This document shows, one piece after another, positions 16,678 through 26,152 of a DNA stretch of 64,000 nt. The notes under the pieces were generated by a model. The model made no database searches, was not told where the DNA came from, and saw only the letters and a program-made list of their open reading frames with translations. The position numbers and the translations under genes were made by a program. The stretch comes from Tepidibacter formicigenes DSM 15518 (GTDB lineage: Bacteria > Bacillota > Clostridia > Peptostreptococcales > Peptostreptococcaceae). The first letter of the stretch is position 1. Each line of letters begins with the position of its first letter. Where the stretch lies: NCBI RefSeq assembly GCF_900142235.1, contig NZ_FRAE01000008.1, positions 17,835-81,834 of the forward strand, written 5' to 3'.

Positions 16678-17697
16678 ATGAAAGAACAATTACTTAATAT
16701 AAAAGAAAATGCCCTAAAAGAAATAAATAAGTATGAAAAAATGGATGAGATAGAAAAATTAAGAGTGAAATATTTAGGAAAAAAGGGCGAAATAACAAAC
16801 ATATTAAAAGGAATGGGAAAATTATCTGCCGAGGAAAGACCTGTTATAGGTAAAGTAGCAAATGAAGTTAGAGGCGAAATAGAAAAAGCAATATCTGATA
16901 AAAAAGAAGAAATAAAAATAATAGAAAAAAATGAAAAATTAAAAGCAGAAGTACTAGATGTTACAATGCCTGGGAAAAAGATTAAAATAGGTAAAAAACA
17001 TCCTATAACTCAAATGATGGATGAAGTTAAATACATATTTACAGGAATGGGATTCAAGGTAGCAGAAGGACCTGAAATAGAAACTGTTTTCAATAACTTT
17101 GATGCACTTAATGCTCCTAAAAACCACCCATCAAGAGATATGAGCGATACTTTCTATATAGATGAAAATTTACTTCTTAGAACTCAAACGTCTCCAGTTC
17201 AAATTAGAACTATGAAATCAGCAAAACCTCCAATTAAAATTATAGCTCCAGGTAGATGTTTTAGATTTGATGAACCTGATGCAACTCATTCTCCTATGTT
17301 TCATCAAATAGAGGGATTAGTAGTAGATAAAAATGTTACAATGGCAGAGCTTAAAGGAACATTAGATGCTTTTGTTAAGCAGTTATTTGGAGAAAATACT
17401 AAAACTAAATTTAGACCCCATAACTTCCCATTTACAGAGCCAAGTGCAGAGGTTGATGTAACTTGCTTTAAATGTAAAGGTAAAGGATGTTCTGTATGTA
17501 AAGGTGAAGGTTGGATAGAAATACTAGGAGCTGGAATGGTTCATCCAAATGTTCTTAAAAATTGTGGAATAGACCCAGAAGAGTATAGTGGATTTGCCTT
17601 TGGTATGGGAGTAGATAGAATAGCAATGCTTAAATATGAAATAGATGATATAAGATTATTATTTGAAAATGATATGAGATTTTTAAATCAATTCTAA
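16678..17697 (+). CDS. pheS: Phenylalanine-tRNA ligase alpha subunit
   Basis: The 339-aa catalytic subunit of the (alpha-beta)2 class II enzyme. The N-terminal coiled coil (1-90) is followed by the catalytic core with [34 protein letters not shown] and [14 protein letters not shown] (motif 3). [13 protein letters not shown] cysteine cluster sits before motif 3, as in many bacterial PheS. ATG 16678 fits normal length and has AAAGGGTG upstream; the in-frame ATG at 16657 has no ribosome site. Controlled by the Phe T-box. Confidence 0.97.
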   Translation: MKEQLLNIKENALKEINKYEKMDEIEKLRVKYLGKKGEITNILKGMGKLSAEERPVIGKVANEVRGEIEKAISDKKEEIKIIEKNEKLKAEVLDVTMPGKKIKIGKKHPITQMMDEVKYIFTGMGFKVAEGPEIETVFNNFDALNAPKNHPSRDMSDTFYIDENLLLRTQTSPVQIRTMKSAKPPIKIIAPGRCFRFDEPDATHSPMFHQIEGLVVDKNVTMAELKGTLDAFVKQLFGENTKTKFRPHNFPFTEPSAEVDVTCFKCKGKGCSVCKGEGWIEILGAGMVHPNVLKNCGIDPEEYSGFAFGMGVDRIAMLKYEIDDIRLLFENDMRFLNQF

Positions 17698-17714
17698 GGG
17701 AGGGATAAAATAAT

Positions 17715-20096
17715 ATGTTAGTACCTTTAAAATGGCTTAGAGATTATGTTGATATAGATATTAATGCACAGGAATTTGCTGATAAAATGACAATGACAGG
17801 TTCTAAAGTTGAAAAAGTAGAAAACTTTGGAGAAGATATAGAAAAAGTAGTAGTAGGTAAAATTTTAGAGATAAATAAGCATCCAAATGCTGATAAATTA
17901 ATAGTAACAAAGGTTGATATTGGAAGTGAAGTTGTTCAAATAGTAACTGGTGCTAAAAATGTAAAAGAAGGTGATTTAATACCATTAGCATTAGTTGGAG
18001 CAAAACTTCCAGGAGGAATTAAGATTAAAAAAGGAAAGCTAAGAGGAGAGCTTTCGCAAGGAATGATGTGCTCTAGTGAAGAACTTGGAATACCTTTTAG
18101 TATGATAGAAGAAAGTAAAAGAGATGGAATCTATGTTTTAGATGAAGAGTATGAGTTAGGAAAAGATGTTAAAGAGTTACTTGGTATTAATGATTCTTTA
18201 ATTGAATTTGAAATAACTTCAAATAGACCAGATTGTTTATCTATCATTGGAATTGCTAGAGAAGCAGCCGTAACTTTAAATAAAGAATTAAAATATCCTA
18301 AGATAAATGTTAAAGAATCTGATGAAGAAATTAAATTTAATATAGAAATAGAAGATGATGCTTTATGTCCTAGATATTCTGCTAGAATAATAAAGGATGT
18401 AAAAATAGGATCATCTCCTTATTGGATGCAAAGAAGACTTATAGAAGCAGGAGTTAGACCAATAAATAATATAGTAGATATTACAAATTATGTAATGTTA
18501 GAACTTGGGCAACCTCTTCATGCATTTGATTTAAAAGAACTTGAAACTGATACTATAGTTGTGAGAAAAGCAAAAGAAGGAGAAAAATTTACAACACTAG
18601 ATGATGTTGAAAGAACTTTAGATGAAAATATGCTTCTTATAACAGATGGTAAAAAGCCAGTTGCAATAGCTGGAGTTATGGGAGGAGCAAATTCTGAGGT
18701 AAGTAGTAATACTAAAGAAATACTTCTTGAAAGTGCTAATTTTAATGCTGATAGTATAAGAAAAACTTCTAAAAAATTAGGGCTAAGAACTGAAGCATCA
18801 TCAAGATTTGAAAAAGGAATAGATGTAAATTTAGTTGAAGTAGCACTTAATAGAGCTGCACAATTAATAGAAGAAATAGGAGCAGGAAGAGTACTAAAAG
18901 GATTTGTAGATAATTATAAAAATCCAGTTGAGAATAAAAAAATAGTTGTAAGACCTCAAAGAATAAATAAATTATTAGGTGAGAATATACCACTTAATCA
19001 ATTTATAGAAATACTTGAGAGTCTTGAATTTAAATGTTCTTTAGTAGATGATAAACTAGAGATTATAGTTCCAAGCTTTAGACTTGATATAGATATGGAA
19101 GCGGATATTTTAGAAGAAATAGCTAGAATATATGGATATGATAATATACCATCTAAAATGATATATGGAACTACTACTATGGGGCTTAAGACTATAGGTC
19201 AAATATTTGAAGAAAATATTAAAAATAGTTTAGTTGCTATGGGGCTTAATGAAATACTTACTTATTCTTTTGTAAGTTCAAGGGGAGTAGATAAAATTAA
19301 TATGCCAGAGCATTCTATAAAGAGAAACTTCATAAAGATAATGAATCCTCTTGGAGAAGAAACAAGTGTTATGAGAACTACACTACTTCCTAATATGCTA
19401 GATGTAGCATCTAGAAATTACTCTCGTAAAGTGGAAGAATTTGCAGGATTTGAAATAGGAAATACATTCATGCCTATGGATAATATAATGCCAGTAGAAA
19501 AAAAATCTATAGCTTTAGGGTTATATAGAGATAAAATGGACTTTTTCTTTATAAAAGGAATAATAGAAGAATTATTTGAAAGCATAGGATTTAAAAATTA
19601 TGAAATAATTCCAGAAAAAAATCACCCTACATTCCATCCTGGAAGATGTGCTAATATAGTTTATAATGATAATATAGTAGGTGTATTTGGAGAATTACAT
19701 CCTGATGTTTTAGAAAACTATGATATAAATACAAGAATGTATGCTGGTGAATTAGATTTTGAACTTCTTCTTACTTTTGCAAGAGATAATAAAACTTATA
19801 AGCCGCTACCTAAGTATCCAGCAATAACTAGAGATATAGCACTTTTAGTAAAAGACGAAGTATTTGTAAAGGAAATTGAGGATGTAATTAAAGAAAACTC
19901 TAAAGGATTGGTAGAAAGTTTTAAATTATTTGATGTTTATAAAGGAGCACAAATAGAAGAAGGATATAAATCTGTTGCATACTCTATAGTATATAGAAGC
20001 AAAGACAAAACACTTACTGATGAAGAAGTAAATAAAGTTCATGATAATATAGTTAAAGAACTTAGTGAAAAAATTAATGCTAATTTAAGATTGTAA
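17715..20096 (+). CDS. pheT: Phenylalanine-tRNA ligase beta subunit
   Basis: 793 aa, normal length. In order: N-terminal domain (MLVPLKWLRDYVDI), tRNA-binding EMAP-like domain (about 40-150, KHPNADKLIVTKVDIG), the B3/B4 editing domain (about 210-380, SRFEKGIDVNLVEVAL), B5 domain, catalytic-like module and C-terminal anticodon-binding FDX-ACB domain (PLPKYPAITRDIALLV). AGGGAGGG precedes the ATG, 17 bp after pheS. It shares the T-box control. Confidence 0.97.
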   Translation: MLVPLKWLRDYVDIDINAQEFADKMTMTGSKVEKVENFGEDIEKVVVGKILEINKHPNADKLIVTKVDIGSEVVQIVTGAKNVKEGDLIPLALVGAKLPGGIKIKKGKLRGELSQGMMCSSEELGIPFSMIEESKRDGIYVLDEEYELGKDVKELLGINDSLIEFEITSNRPDCLSIIGIAREAAVTLNKELKYPKINVKESDEEIKFNIEIEDDALCPRYSARIIKDVKIGSSPYWMQRRLIEAGVRPINNIVDITNYVMLELGQPLHAFDLKELETDTIVVRKAKEGEKFTTLDDVERTLDENMLLITDGKKPVAIAGVMGGANSEVSSNTKEILLESANFNADSIRKTSKKLGLRTEASSRFEKGIDVNLVEVALNRAAQLIEEIGAGRVLKGFVDNYKNPVENKKIVVRPQRINKLLGENIPLNQFIEILESLEFKCSLVDDKLEIIVPSFRLDIDMEADILEEIARIYGYDNIPSKMIYGTTTMGLKTIGQIFEENIKNSLVAMGLNEILTYSFVSSRGVDKINMPEHSIKRNFIKIMNPLGEETSVMRTTLLPNMLDVASRNYSRKVEEFAGFEIGNTFMPMDNIMPVEKKSIALGLYRDKMDFFFIKGIIEELFESIGFKNYEIIPEKNHPTFHPGRCANIVYNDNIVGVFGELHPDVLENYDINTRMYAGELDFELLLTFARDNKTYKPLPKYPAITRDIALLVKDEVFVKEIEDVIKENSKGLVESFKLFDVYKGAQIEEGYKSVAYSIVYRSKDKTLTDEEVNKVHDNIVKELSEKINANLRL

Positions 20097-20152
20097 AAGT
20101 TTCAAAAAAATTTTACAATATAATTAAGAATAGTCTAAGGGGCTGAGTTAGG

Positions 20153-20656
20153 GTGAATAAAGTTACCGTAAAGATAAATGGCCATGAATATAACATGGTT
20201 GGAAAAGAATCAAAAGATTATTTACTCAAAGTTGCAAATTATGTAGATGAAAAAATGGAAGAAATATCAAAGGCTAATCCTAAGCTTAGTACAGCCATGG
20301 CAGCAGTACTTACTTCGCTTAATATAGCAGACGAACTTTTTAAATGTTCTTACGAACTAGACGAAGTAACCTCTAAATATAAACAACCTCTTCAAGACTT
20401 AGAAGATGCAACTACAGTATTAGAAGAACTTAAAAATTCTATACAAACAAAAGATGAGAGAATACAAGAACTAGAAAAACAATTGGAAAAACATATGGAA
20501 GACATTAATAAGTTAAAAGAAGAAAATGAAAAGTTACAAAAAGAACTTAAAGAAAAAGAAGAAAAATTATCTGAAGCAGAAGAAATAGCAAATGATTTTC
20601 AAAACAGGCTTTACGATATGCAAATTAAAATTGTTGAGCTGGAAAAAAAAGAATAA
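20153..20656 (+). CDS. zapA: Cell division protein ZapA, long coiled-coil form
   Basis: Residues 1-75 are a ZapA domain (MNKVTVKINGHEYNMVGKES, ANYVDEKMEEI, AAVLTSLNIADELFK). ZapA crosslinks FtsZ filaments at the Z-ring. Residues 80-167 form a long charged coiled coil; at 167 aa it is longer than the 85-110 aa typical of ZapA, as in several clostridia. GTG start with AAGGGG upstream. It follows pheT by 56 bp and has its own terminator. Confidence 0.9.
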   Translation: MNKVTVKINGHEYNMVGKESKDYLLKVANYVDEKMEEISKANPKLSTAMAAVLTSLNIADELFKCSYELDEVTSKYKQPLQDLEDATTVLEELKNSIQTKDERIQELEKQLEKHMEDINKLKEENEKLQKELKEKEEKLSEAEEIANDFQNRLYDMQIKIVELEKKE

Positions 20657-20664
20657 ATTTAAAT

Positions 20665-20695
20665 ACCTCCAGGGAAAAATAACCTGGAGGTTTTA
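20665..20695 (+). terminator. Terminator after zapA
   Basis: 9-bp stem ACCTCCAGG / CCTGGAGGT (20665-20673 and 20683-20691) followed by TTTTATT. Confidence 0.85.
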
Positions 20696-20722
20696 TTCTG
20701 TATAATTTAGGGAGTTGATATT

Positions 20723-23131
20723 TTGAAGAATATAGAAATACTTGCACCTGTTGGAAGTTTTGATGCATTAAGAGCTGCTGTTTTAAATGGAGCAGATGCG
20801 GTTTATTTAGGTGGGAGGAATTTTAGTGCAAGAGCATTAGCTAATAATTTTGACACAGAAGAGTTAAAAGAAGCTGTTAAATATGCTCATATAAGAGATG
20901 TTAAGGTATATGTGACTGTAAATACACTTATAAAAGAAAATGAAATTAATAACTTTTTAAAATATATAAACTTTTTATACAATATAGATATAGATGCATT
21001 AATACTTCAAGATGTAGGAATGGCAAGTTTTGTTAAAAAGCATTTTCCTGATTTTGAAATTCATGCAAGTACACAGATGGTAGCTCATTCCCTAGAGGAT
21101 GTGAAATATTTAGAAAATTTAGGATTTAAAAGAGTAGTACTAGCTAGAGAGCTTACAGTAGAAGAAATAGAGTATATATCTAAAAATAGCAATGTTGATA
21201 TAGAAGTGTTTGTTCATGGAGCCTTATGTGTATGCTATTCAGGACAGTGTCTTATGAGTAGTATGATTGGAGGAAGATCTGGAAATAGAGGTAGATGTGC
21301 TCAACCTTGTAGAAAAGTATATGAATTAATAGATATAGAGAAAAACTCTAAAATAGATTTAAATGATAAATACTTATTAAGTCCTAGGGATTTGAATACA
21401 ATAGAGGAGCTTGATAAGATAATAAAATCAGGAGTACTATCTTTAAAAATAGAAGGAAGAATGAAAAGAGCTGAATATGTAGCTACAGTAGTAAGCGCAT
21501 ATAGAGAAGTGGTAGATTATTATCTAAAAAATAAAAAATTGAATGTAAAAAAAGAAACTTTAGATGATTTATACAGTATATTTAATAGGAAATTTACTAA
21601 AGGATACATACTGGGGGAAATTGGAACGGGTATAATGAATCCCCAAAAACCAAATAATACAGGGCTGTATATAGGAAAGATAATTGATATTGATAAAAGA
21701 AAAAATAAGATTACCTTAAAGCTTGAAAATAAACTTAAAAAAGGCGATGGCCTAAGCATTGGTGGAGGAAATGTAGGAAGAATAATAAAACGTAATAATA
21801 TAATAGAAGAAGCTTATGCTGGAGACATCATTCAGCTTGATTTTAAAGGAGAAGTAAGAGTAGGACAAGAAGTTTATAAAACTCTAGATAGCGAACTTTT
21901 AGATAGAGCTAGAAAAACTTATGAAAACAATATAGAAAATAAAAAAATACCTATAAGAGGAAAAATAATATTAAAGGTAGATGAATATCCAGTTCTTCTT
22001 GTAAAAGATGATAGGGATAATAAAGTAAAAGTTATAGCTGATAAAAAGGTAGAAAAAGCAATAAAAGTTCCAATAAGCGATGAAAAAATTAAAAATCAAG
22101 TAGGTAAACTTGGAAATACCCCATATATTTTAGAAAATATAATTATAGAAAAAGATGAAAATATAAGTATACCTATAAGTATATTAAATGAGATGAGAAG
22201 AGAAGCAGTAAGAAAGCTAGATAATAAAAGAAAAAATTTAAATAAAAGAAAAGCAATTAAATTAGATATAGAAGATAAAGAAAGAATTTATAGAGAAAAT
22301 AAAGATATAAAAATAAGTGTAAAAATTAGAAAGATATATCAGCTTAAGAAAATTTTAGATTTAGATATAGATATTATTTACTATGAAGATATAAATACAC
22401 TAAAAGAAGCCATGGAGTTATGCGATAAATATAATAAAAAATTAGTTTATTCTCCTACTAGAATACTTAGAAATAATCAATACAATATAATAGATAAAGC
22501 ATTAGATATAGGAGTAAATGATTTTCAAGTTTCAAATTTAGGAATGTTAAATAAACTTAAAGAAAATAACATTTATGGAGATTACTTTTTAAATACATTT
22601 AACTCTAGAACTATTAAAAAATTTAAAAATCAAGGACTAAATATAGTTTGTTTATCACCGGAACTTAATTTAAATGAAATAAAAGAAACTTTAAAATATA
22701 CTGATGTAGAAGCTGAGGCATTAGTATATGGAAGAATTCCTTTAATGATTAGTGAATACTGCCCAATGGGAGTTTTAATTCGTGATTGCAGTAAAGATAA
22801 GAGATGTGGACTTTGTAACCAGTCAAAATATGGATTAAAAGATGAAAAAGGAGAACTATTCCCTATAGCTCAAGATATGTTCTGTAGATCTATTATATAT
22901 AACTCTAAAGTTTTATGTATGATGGATTATTTAGAGGAGATTTACAGTGTTGGAGTTAGTATTTTTAGAATGGACTTTACTTTTGAGAAAGAAGAAATTA
23001 TACAAGAAATTATTAAAGCATATATAAATATAATTAAAAATGATTTTAAATTTAATGAAGAAATTAAAATATATGAAAAGTTAAAAAAAGAAGGAATTAC
23101 TAAAGGACATTATTTAAGAGGTGTCGAATAA
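20723..23131 (+). CDS. U32-family protein (peptidase U32 with DUF3656-type C-terminal part)
   Basis: 802 aa. The N-terminal half is the U32 domain with the family signature at about residues 165-186 (EVFVHGALC...GQCLMSS) and the cysteines GRCAQPCR; two more cysteines lie in KRCGLC near the C-terminus. Members such as RlhA and TrhP are now linked to prephenate-dependent RNA hydroxylation rather than proteolysis. The long clostridial form with a second duplicated domain is seen here. TTG start, GGGAG upstream. HD and Nudix genes follow. Exact RNA target unknown. Confidence 0.88.
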   Translation: MKNIEILAPVGSFDALRAAVLNGADAVYLGGRNFSARALANNFDTEELKEAVKYAHIRDVKVYVTVNTLIKENEINNFLKYINFLYNIDIDALILQDVGMASFVKKHFPDFEIHASTQMVAHSLEDVKYLENLGFKRVVLARELTVEEIEYISKNSNVDIEVFVHGALCVCYSGQCLMSSMIGGRSGNRGRCAQPCRKVYELIDIEKNSKIDLNDKYLLSPRDLNTIEELDKIIKSGVLSLKIEGRMKRAEYVATVVSAYREVVDYYLKNKKLNVKKETLDDLYSIFNRKFTKGYILGEIGTGIMNPQKPNNTGLYIGKIIDIDKRKNKITLKLENKLKKGDGLSIGGGNVGRIIKRNNIIEEAYAGDIIQLDFKGEVRVGQEVYKTLDSELLDRARKTYENNIENKKIPIRGKIILKVDEYPVLLVKDDRDNKVKVIADKKVEKAIKVPISDEKIKNQVGKLGNTPYILENIIIEKDENISIPISILNEMRREAVRKLDNKRKNLNKRKAIKLDIEDKERIYRENKDIKISVKIRKIYQLKKILDLDIDIIYYEDINTLKEAMELCDKYNKKLVYSPTRILRNNQYNIIDKALDIGVNDFQVSNLGMLNKLKENNIYGDYFLNTFNSRTIKKFKNQGLNIVCLSPELNLNEIKETLKYTDVEAEALVYGRIPLMISEYCPMGVLIRDCSKDKRCGLCNQSKYGLKDEKGELFPIAQDMFCRSIIYNSKVLCMMDYLEEIYSVGVSIFRMDFTFEKEEIIQEIIKAYINIIKNDFKFNEEIKIYEKLKKEGITKGHYLRGVE

Positions 23132-23162
23132 AGTATAAAGTAAGGTTTAAAAGGAGGAACTT

Positions 23163-23735
23163 ATGATGATATCAAGAGAAAAGGCAATAGAGATATTAAA
23201 TAAAAATTTAAAAACAGAGCATCTAGTTAAGCATTCATATGCAGTAGAAGCTGTTATGAGAGAGCTTGCTAAAAAGTTAGAGCCTGAAAAAGAAAATGAA
23301 TGGGCTATTGCAGGTCTACTTCATGATTTAGATGCTGACTTAATAGACTATAAAAATGGAGAAAATAATTTACATGGTCCTAAAACAGTAGAAATTTTAA
23401 AGGAAGAAAATTTCGGAAATGAAGAAATCTATCAAGCTATATGTGCTCATAATAAAGATACAGGTTTTAAGATAGAAAGTAAAATGGATCAAGCAATTTA
23501 TGCAGCAGACCCTATTACTGGATTTATTACTGCAATTACACTAGTTTATCCAGATAAAAAAATAAATAGCGTAAAAGTAAAATCTATAACTAAGAGAATG
23601 AAAGAAACAAGATTTGCAGCTGGTGCAGATAGAGATGCTATGAGATCTATAGAAAAACTAGGAATACCATTTGCAGAATTTGCAGAGCTTTCACTAAATG
23701 CAATGAAAGAAATATCAGATGAATTAGGACTATAA
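23163..23735 (+). CDS. HD-domain hydrolase
   Basis: 190-aa single-domain HD protein. Histidine at residue 20-22 (VKHSYAVEAVMREL), the HD pair in GLLHDLDADLIDY, then AICAHNKDT and the aspartate in YAADPITGF are the metal ligands expected of the superfamily. HD proteins are mostly phosphohydrolases on nucleotides or related phosphoesters; substrate not predictable. AAGGAGG precedes two adjacent ATG codons (23163 and 23166). It lies between the U32 and Nudix genes. Confidence 0.85.
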   Translation: MMISREKAIEILNKNLKTEHLVKHSYAVEAVMRELAKKLEPEKENEWAIAGLLHDLDADLIDYKNGENNLHGPKTVEILKEENFGNEEIYQAICAHNKDTGFKIESKMDQAIYAADPITGFITAITLVYPDKKINSVKVKSITKRMKETRFAAGADRDAMRSIEKLGIPFAEFAELSLNAMKEISDELGL

Positions 23736-23781
23736 AGGCTACTTTTAGTAGTCTTTATTTTTTAGTGAAGGGGAGATATAT

Positions 23782-24243
23782 ATGAAAAATTCAACTATAT
23801 GCTATATAGAAAAAGATGGAAAAACATTAATGCTTCATAGAAATAAAAAACAAAATGATATACATGAAGGAAAGTGGGTAGGACTTGGAGGTAAAATGGA
23901 GCAGGGAGAAACTCCAGAAGAATGTATAATTCGTGAAGTAAAAGAAGAAAGTGGGCTTAATATAAAAAGTCCTAAATTGAAAGGAATTTTAACATTTCCT
24001 AAATTTAAAGATAATGAAGACTGGTATGTTTTTGTATTTACAGCTAGTGAATTTACTGGCAATATAATAGATTGTGATGAAGGAGAGCTTAAGTGGATAG
24101 ATAATGATGAAATTTTAAATCTTAATTTATGGGAAGGGGACAAATTATTTTTAAAATGGATGAATGAAGATAAATTTTTTTCTGGAAAACTAGTATATGA
24201 AAATGGAGAATTATTAGAGAATAAAGTAGTGTTTTATGATTAA
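23782..24243 (+). CDS. Nudix hydrolase, MutT-like
   Basis: 153 aa with a complete Nudix box: GGKMEQGETPEECIIREV followed by KEESGL (about residues 37-60). The strand STICYIEKDGKTLMLHRN and C-terminal WIDNDEIL helix match the 8-oxo-dGTP diphosphatase subgroup of Firmicutes. It likely cleans oxidised or other nucleoside diphosphate derivatives. GGGGAG upstream of ATG. Specificity is inferred from the subgroup only. Confidence 0.88.
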   Translation: MKNSTICYIEKDGKTLMLHRNKKQNDIHEGKWVGLGGKMEQGETPEECIIREVKEESGLNIKSPKLKGILTFPKFKDNEDWYVFVFTASEFTGNIIDCDEGELKWIDNDEILNLNLWEGDKLFLKWMNEDKFFSGKLVYENGELLENKVVFYD

Positions 24244-24249
24244 AAAATT

Positions 24250-24290
24250 AATAATAAAGCCTATATCTGAAAGTTTTAAGATATAGGCCT
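24250..24290 (-). terminator. Terminator of pepD
   Basis: 10-bp stem GCCTATATCT / AGATATAGGC (24259-24268 with 24279-24288). On the minus strand it is followed by TTTATTATTAATTTTT; the plus side lacks a T run, so it mainly serves pepD. Confidence 0.75.
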
Positions 24291-24302
24291 TAAGTTATGT
24301 AA

Positions 24303-25760
24303 TTATTTAATTGCTTTTAAAATATCAAGTAAATATTCCCAAGTTCTTTGAGTAGAAGATATACTTAAGTGTTCATTAGGAGTATGAACATCAAACATAT
24401 CTGGTCCTAGAGAAATTGCATCTACATTTGGTATTTTTTCAAGTAAAAGTCCACATTCAAGACCTGCATGTATAGCAATTACTTTTGCTTCTTTTTGGTA
24501 TTTTTCTTTATAAACATTTTGACATATTTCTCTAAGCTTAGAATCTTTTCTATATTCCCATTCTGGATAATCTGAATCTGCTATAAGTTTACATCCTAAA
24601 ACATTTGCAATAGTGTTCATTTCATTTAATATATTATATTTTAAACTTTTAACAGAGCTTCTAACAGCACTTTCAAATGTAATTTCATTATCATGAGTTG
24701 TAACAACTCCTAGATTTGTTGAACTTTCTACAAGTCCTTCAATATCCATACTCATACTTTGAATTCCGTTTGGGATCAAAACAAGAGAAGCTATAGCTTT
24801 ATCCATAGTTTCTTTAGAGAATACTTTTGTATATGTATTTTCGCTTTTTTCAACTGTAACAAGAACATCTGGGTCTGAAGTTTTTAGTTCATTTTTAAAT
24901 ATATTATTAAATTCTTCTATTTTTTCTTTTAATTTAGAGAAATTTTGTGAATCTGTTAAAATTAAAGTTTCGCATTCACGAGGAATGGCATTCATCTTAG
25001 CTCCACCATTTATATTAGCTATAAAGTATTCAAATGAGTTAGATAATTCACTAAGAACTCTTCCCATTAACTTATTAGAATTACCTCTTTGTTTTATAAT
25101 ATCCATTCCAGAGTGTCCACCTTTAAGGCCTTTTATAGTAATTAAATATGAAGATAAATCTTTTTTAGCTTCTTCCCAATCAATATTAAGGATTTGTCTT
25201 GTTCTTACTCCACCAGCACAGCTTACTAATAAATATCCTTCTTCTTCAGAATCAAGATTTATAAGGTATTTTCCACTAAGATTAGAACCATCTAGAGCCA
25301 TGGCACCACCCATACCAGTTTCTTCTTCTGTAGTTATTAATACTTCAATTGGAGGATGAGGAATGTCATTTGACTCAAGAATTGCAAGAGCATAAGCTAC
25401 AGCTATTCCATTATCTGCTCCAAGAGTAGTATCAGTTGCATATATAAAATCATCTTCAATTCTTAATTTGATTGAATCTTTTTTAAAATCATGAATAGTT
25501 TCTTTATTTTTTTCACATACCATATCCATATGCCCCTGAAGTATTACAGTAGGAGCATTTTCATAACCTTTAGTACCAGGTTTTTTTATAATAACATTTA
25601 AAGCTTCATCTTGAATAACATCTAGATTGTGATTTTTAGCAAAGCTAACTAAATAATCGCTAATAGCTTTTTCATTACCAGAGCCTCTAGGAATTTGAGA
25701 CATTTCTTCAAAATATTTAAATACTGCTTGGGGCTTTAAATTTGCTAAAATATTACTCAT
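24303..25760 (-). CDS. pepD: Aminoacyl-histidine dipeptidase (beta-Ala-His dipeptidase), M20 family
   Basis: 485-aa zinc dipeptidase. The metal-site segments are HMDMVCE (first His and Asp), GADNG, TTEEETG (general base and bridging Glu) and DSEEEG, plus HAGLECG near the C-terminus, in the layout of PepD. The internal lid domain (about 205-380) carries GGHSGMDI. It cleaves Xaa-His and other dipeptides in the cytosol, supplying amino acids for fermentation. ATG 25760 is preceded by AAGGAG at the right distance; the GTG nine bases upstream is less likely. Monocistronic. Confidence 0.95.
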   Translation of the reverse strand: MSNILANLKPQAVFKYFEEMSQIPRGSGNEKAISDYLVSFAKNHNLDVIQDEALNVIIKKPGTKGYENAPTVILQGHMDMVCEKNKETIHDFKKDSIKLRIEDDFIYATDTTLGADNGIAVAYALAILESNDIPHPPIEVLITTEEETGMGGAMALDGSNLSGKYLINLDSEEEGYLLVSCAGGVRTRQILNIDWEEAKKDLSSYLITIKGLKGGHSGMDIIKQRGNSNKLMGRVLSELSNSFEYFIANINGGAKMNAIPRECETLILTDSQNFSKLKEKIEEFNNIFKNELKTSDPDVLVTVEKSENTYTKVFSKETMDKAIASLVLIPNGIQSMSMDIEGLVESSTNLGVVTTHDNEITFESAVRSSVKSLKYNILNEMNTIANVLGCKLIADSDYPEWEYRKDSKLREICQNVYKEKYQKEAKVIAIHAGLECGLLLEKIPNVDAISLGPDMFDVHTPNEHLSISSTQRTWEYLLDILKAIK

Positions 25761-25882
25761 TAAGACCACTCCTTACCTTTTTAAAGTATTACATCCATAA
25801 AATGTATTTTATATATAAATTACTTTTATTATATACCATATAATTAAATTAATTCAATATGTCTTACATATAACTTGTTTTA

Positions 25883-25911
25883 TTGATAAAATATAAAATA
25901 GAATTTATACT
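25883..25911 (+). promoter_or_regulatory. Promoter upstream of mutS2
   Basis: TTGATA at 25883-25888, 17-nt spacer, TATACT at 25906-25911. The transcript would start near 25918 and carry a leader of about 235 nt that includes repeat copy 2. The AAGGAGG at 25914-25920 overlaps the predicted start and has no gene after it. Confidence 0.65.
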
Positions 25912-25942
25912 ATAAGGAGGTTTTATTAAGGCTTTAGATATC

Positions 25943-26067
25943 GTAGACTTTTTTAAAATTTCATGGCGCCAACGAATTCTAATGAATTCCGTTGCTTAAA
26001 ACTCATAACGGAATTTATATTTATCCACAATTTAAATAGGAATATAATTTCCTATTCGTTATAAAAA
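25943..26067 (+). repeat. Dispersed 125-bp intergenic repeat, copy 2
   Basis: Same element as 13069-13193 with one difference. It has the same nested inverted repeats and the DnaA-box sequence TTATCCACA at 26021-26029. It sits between the promoter and the mutS2 start, in the same orientation as the gene. Left boundary GTAGACTTTTTT and right boundary CGTTATAAAAA are where the two copies diverge from their surroundings; no target-site duplication is evident. Confidence 0.9.
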
Positions 26068-26152
26068 TAGTTAATACAGTATTTTTAATATAATTATGAA
26101 GAAAAATATAATAGGATAAAGTACATATTATGAAGTTTTTAAGGAGGTAGTA

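Noticed and set aside
13069..26067. CRISPR array or tandem repeat
   Set aside because: The repeat copies are kilobases apart, 125 bp long and not interspersed with spacers; no cas genes.
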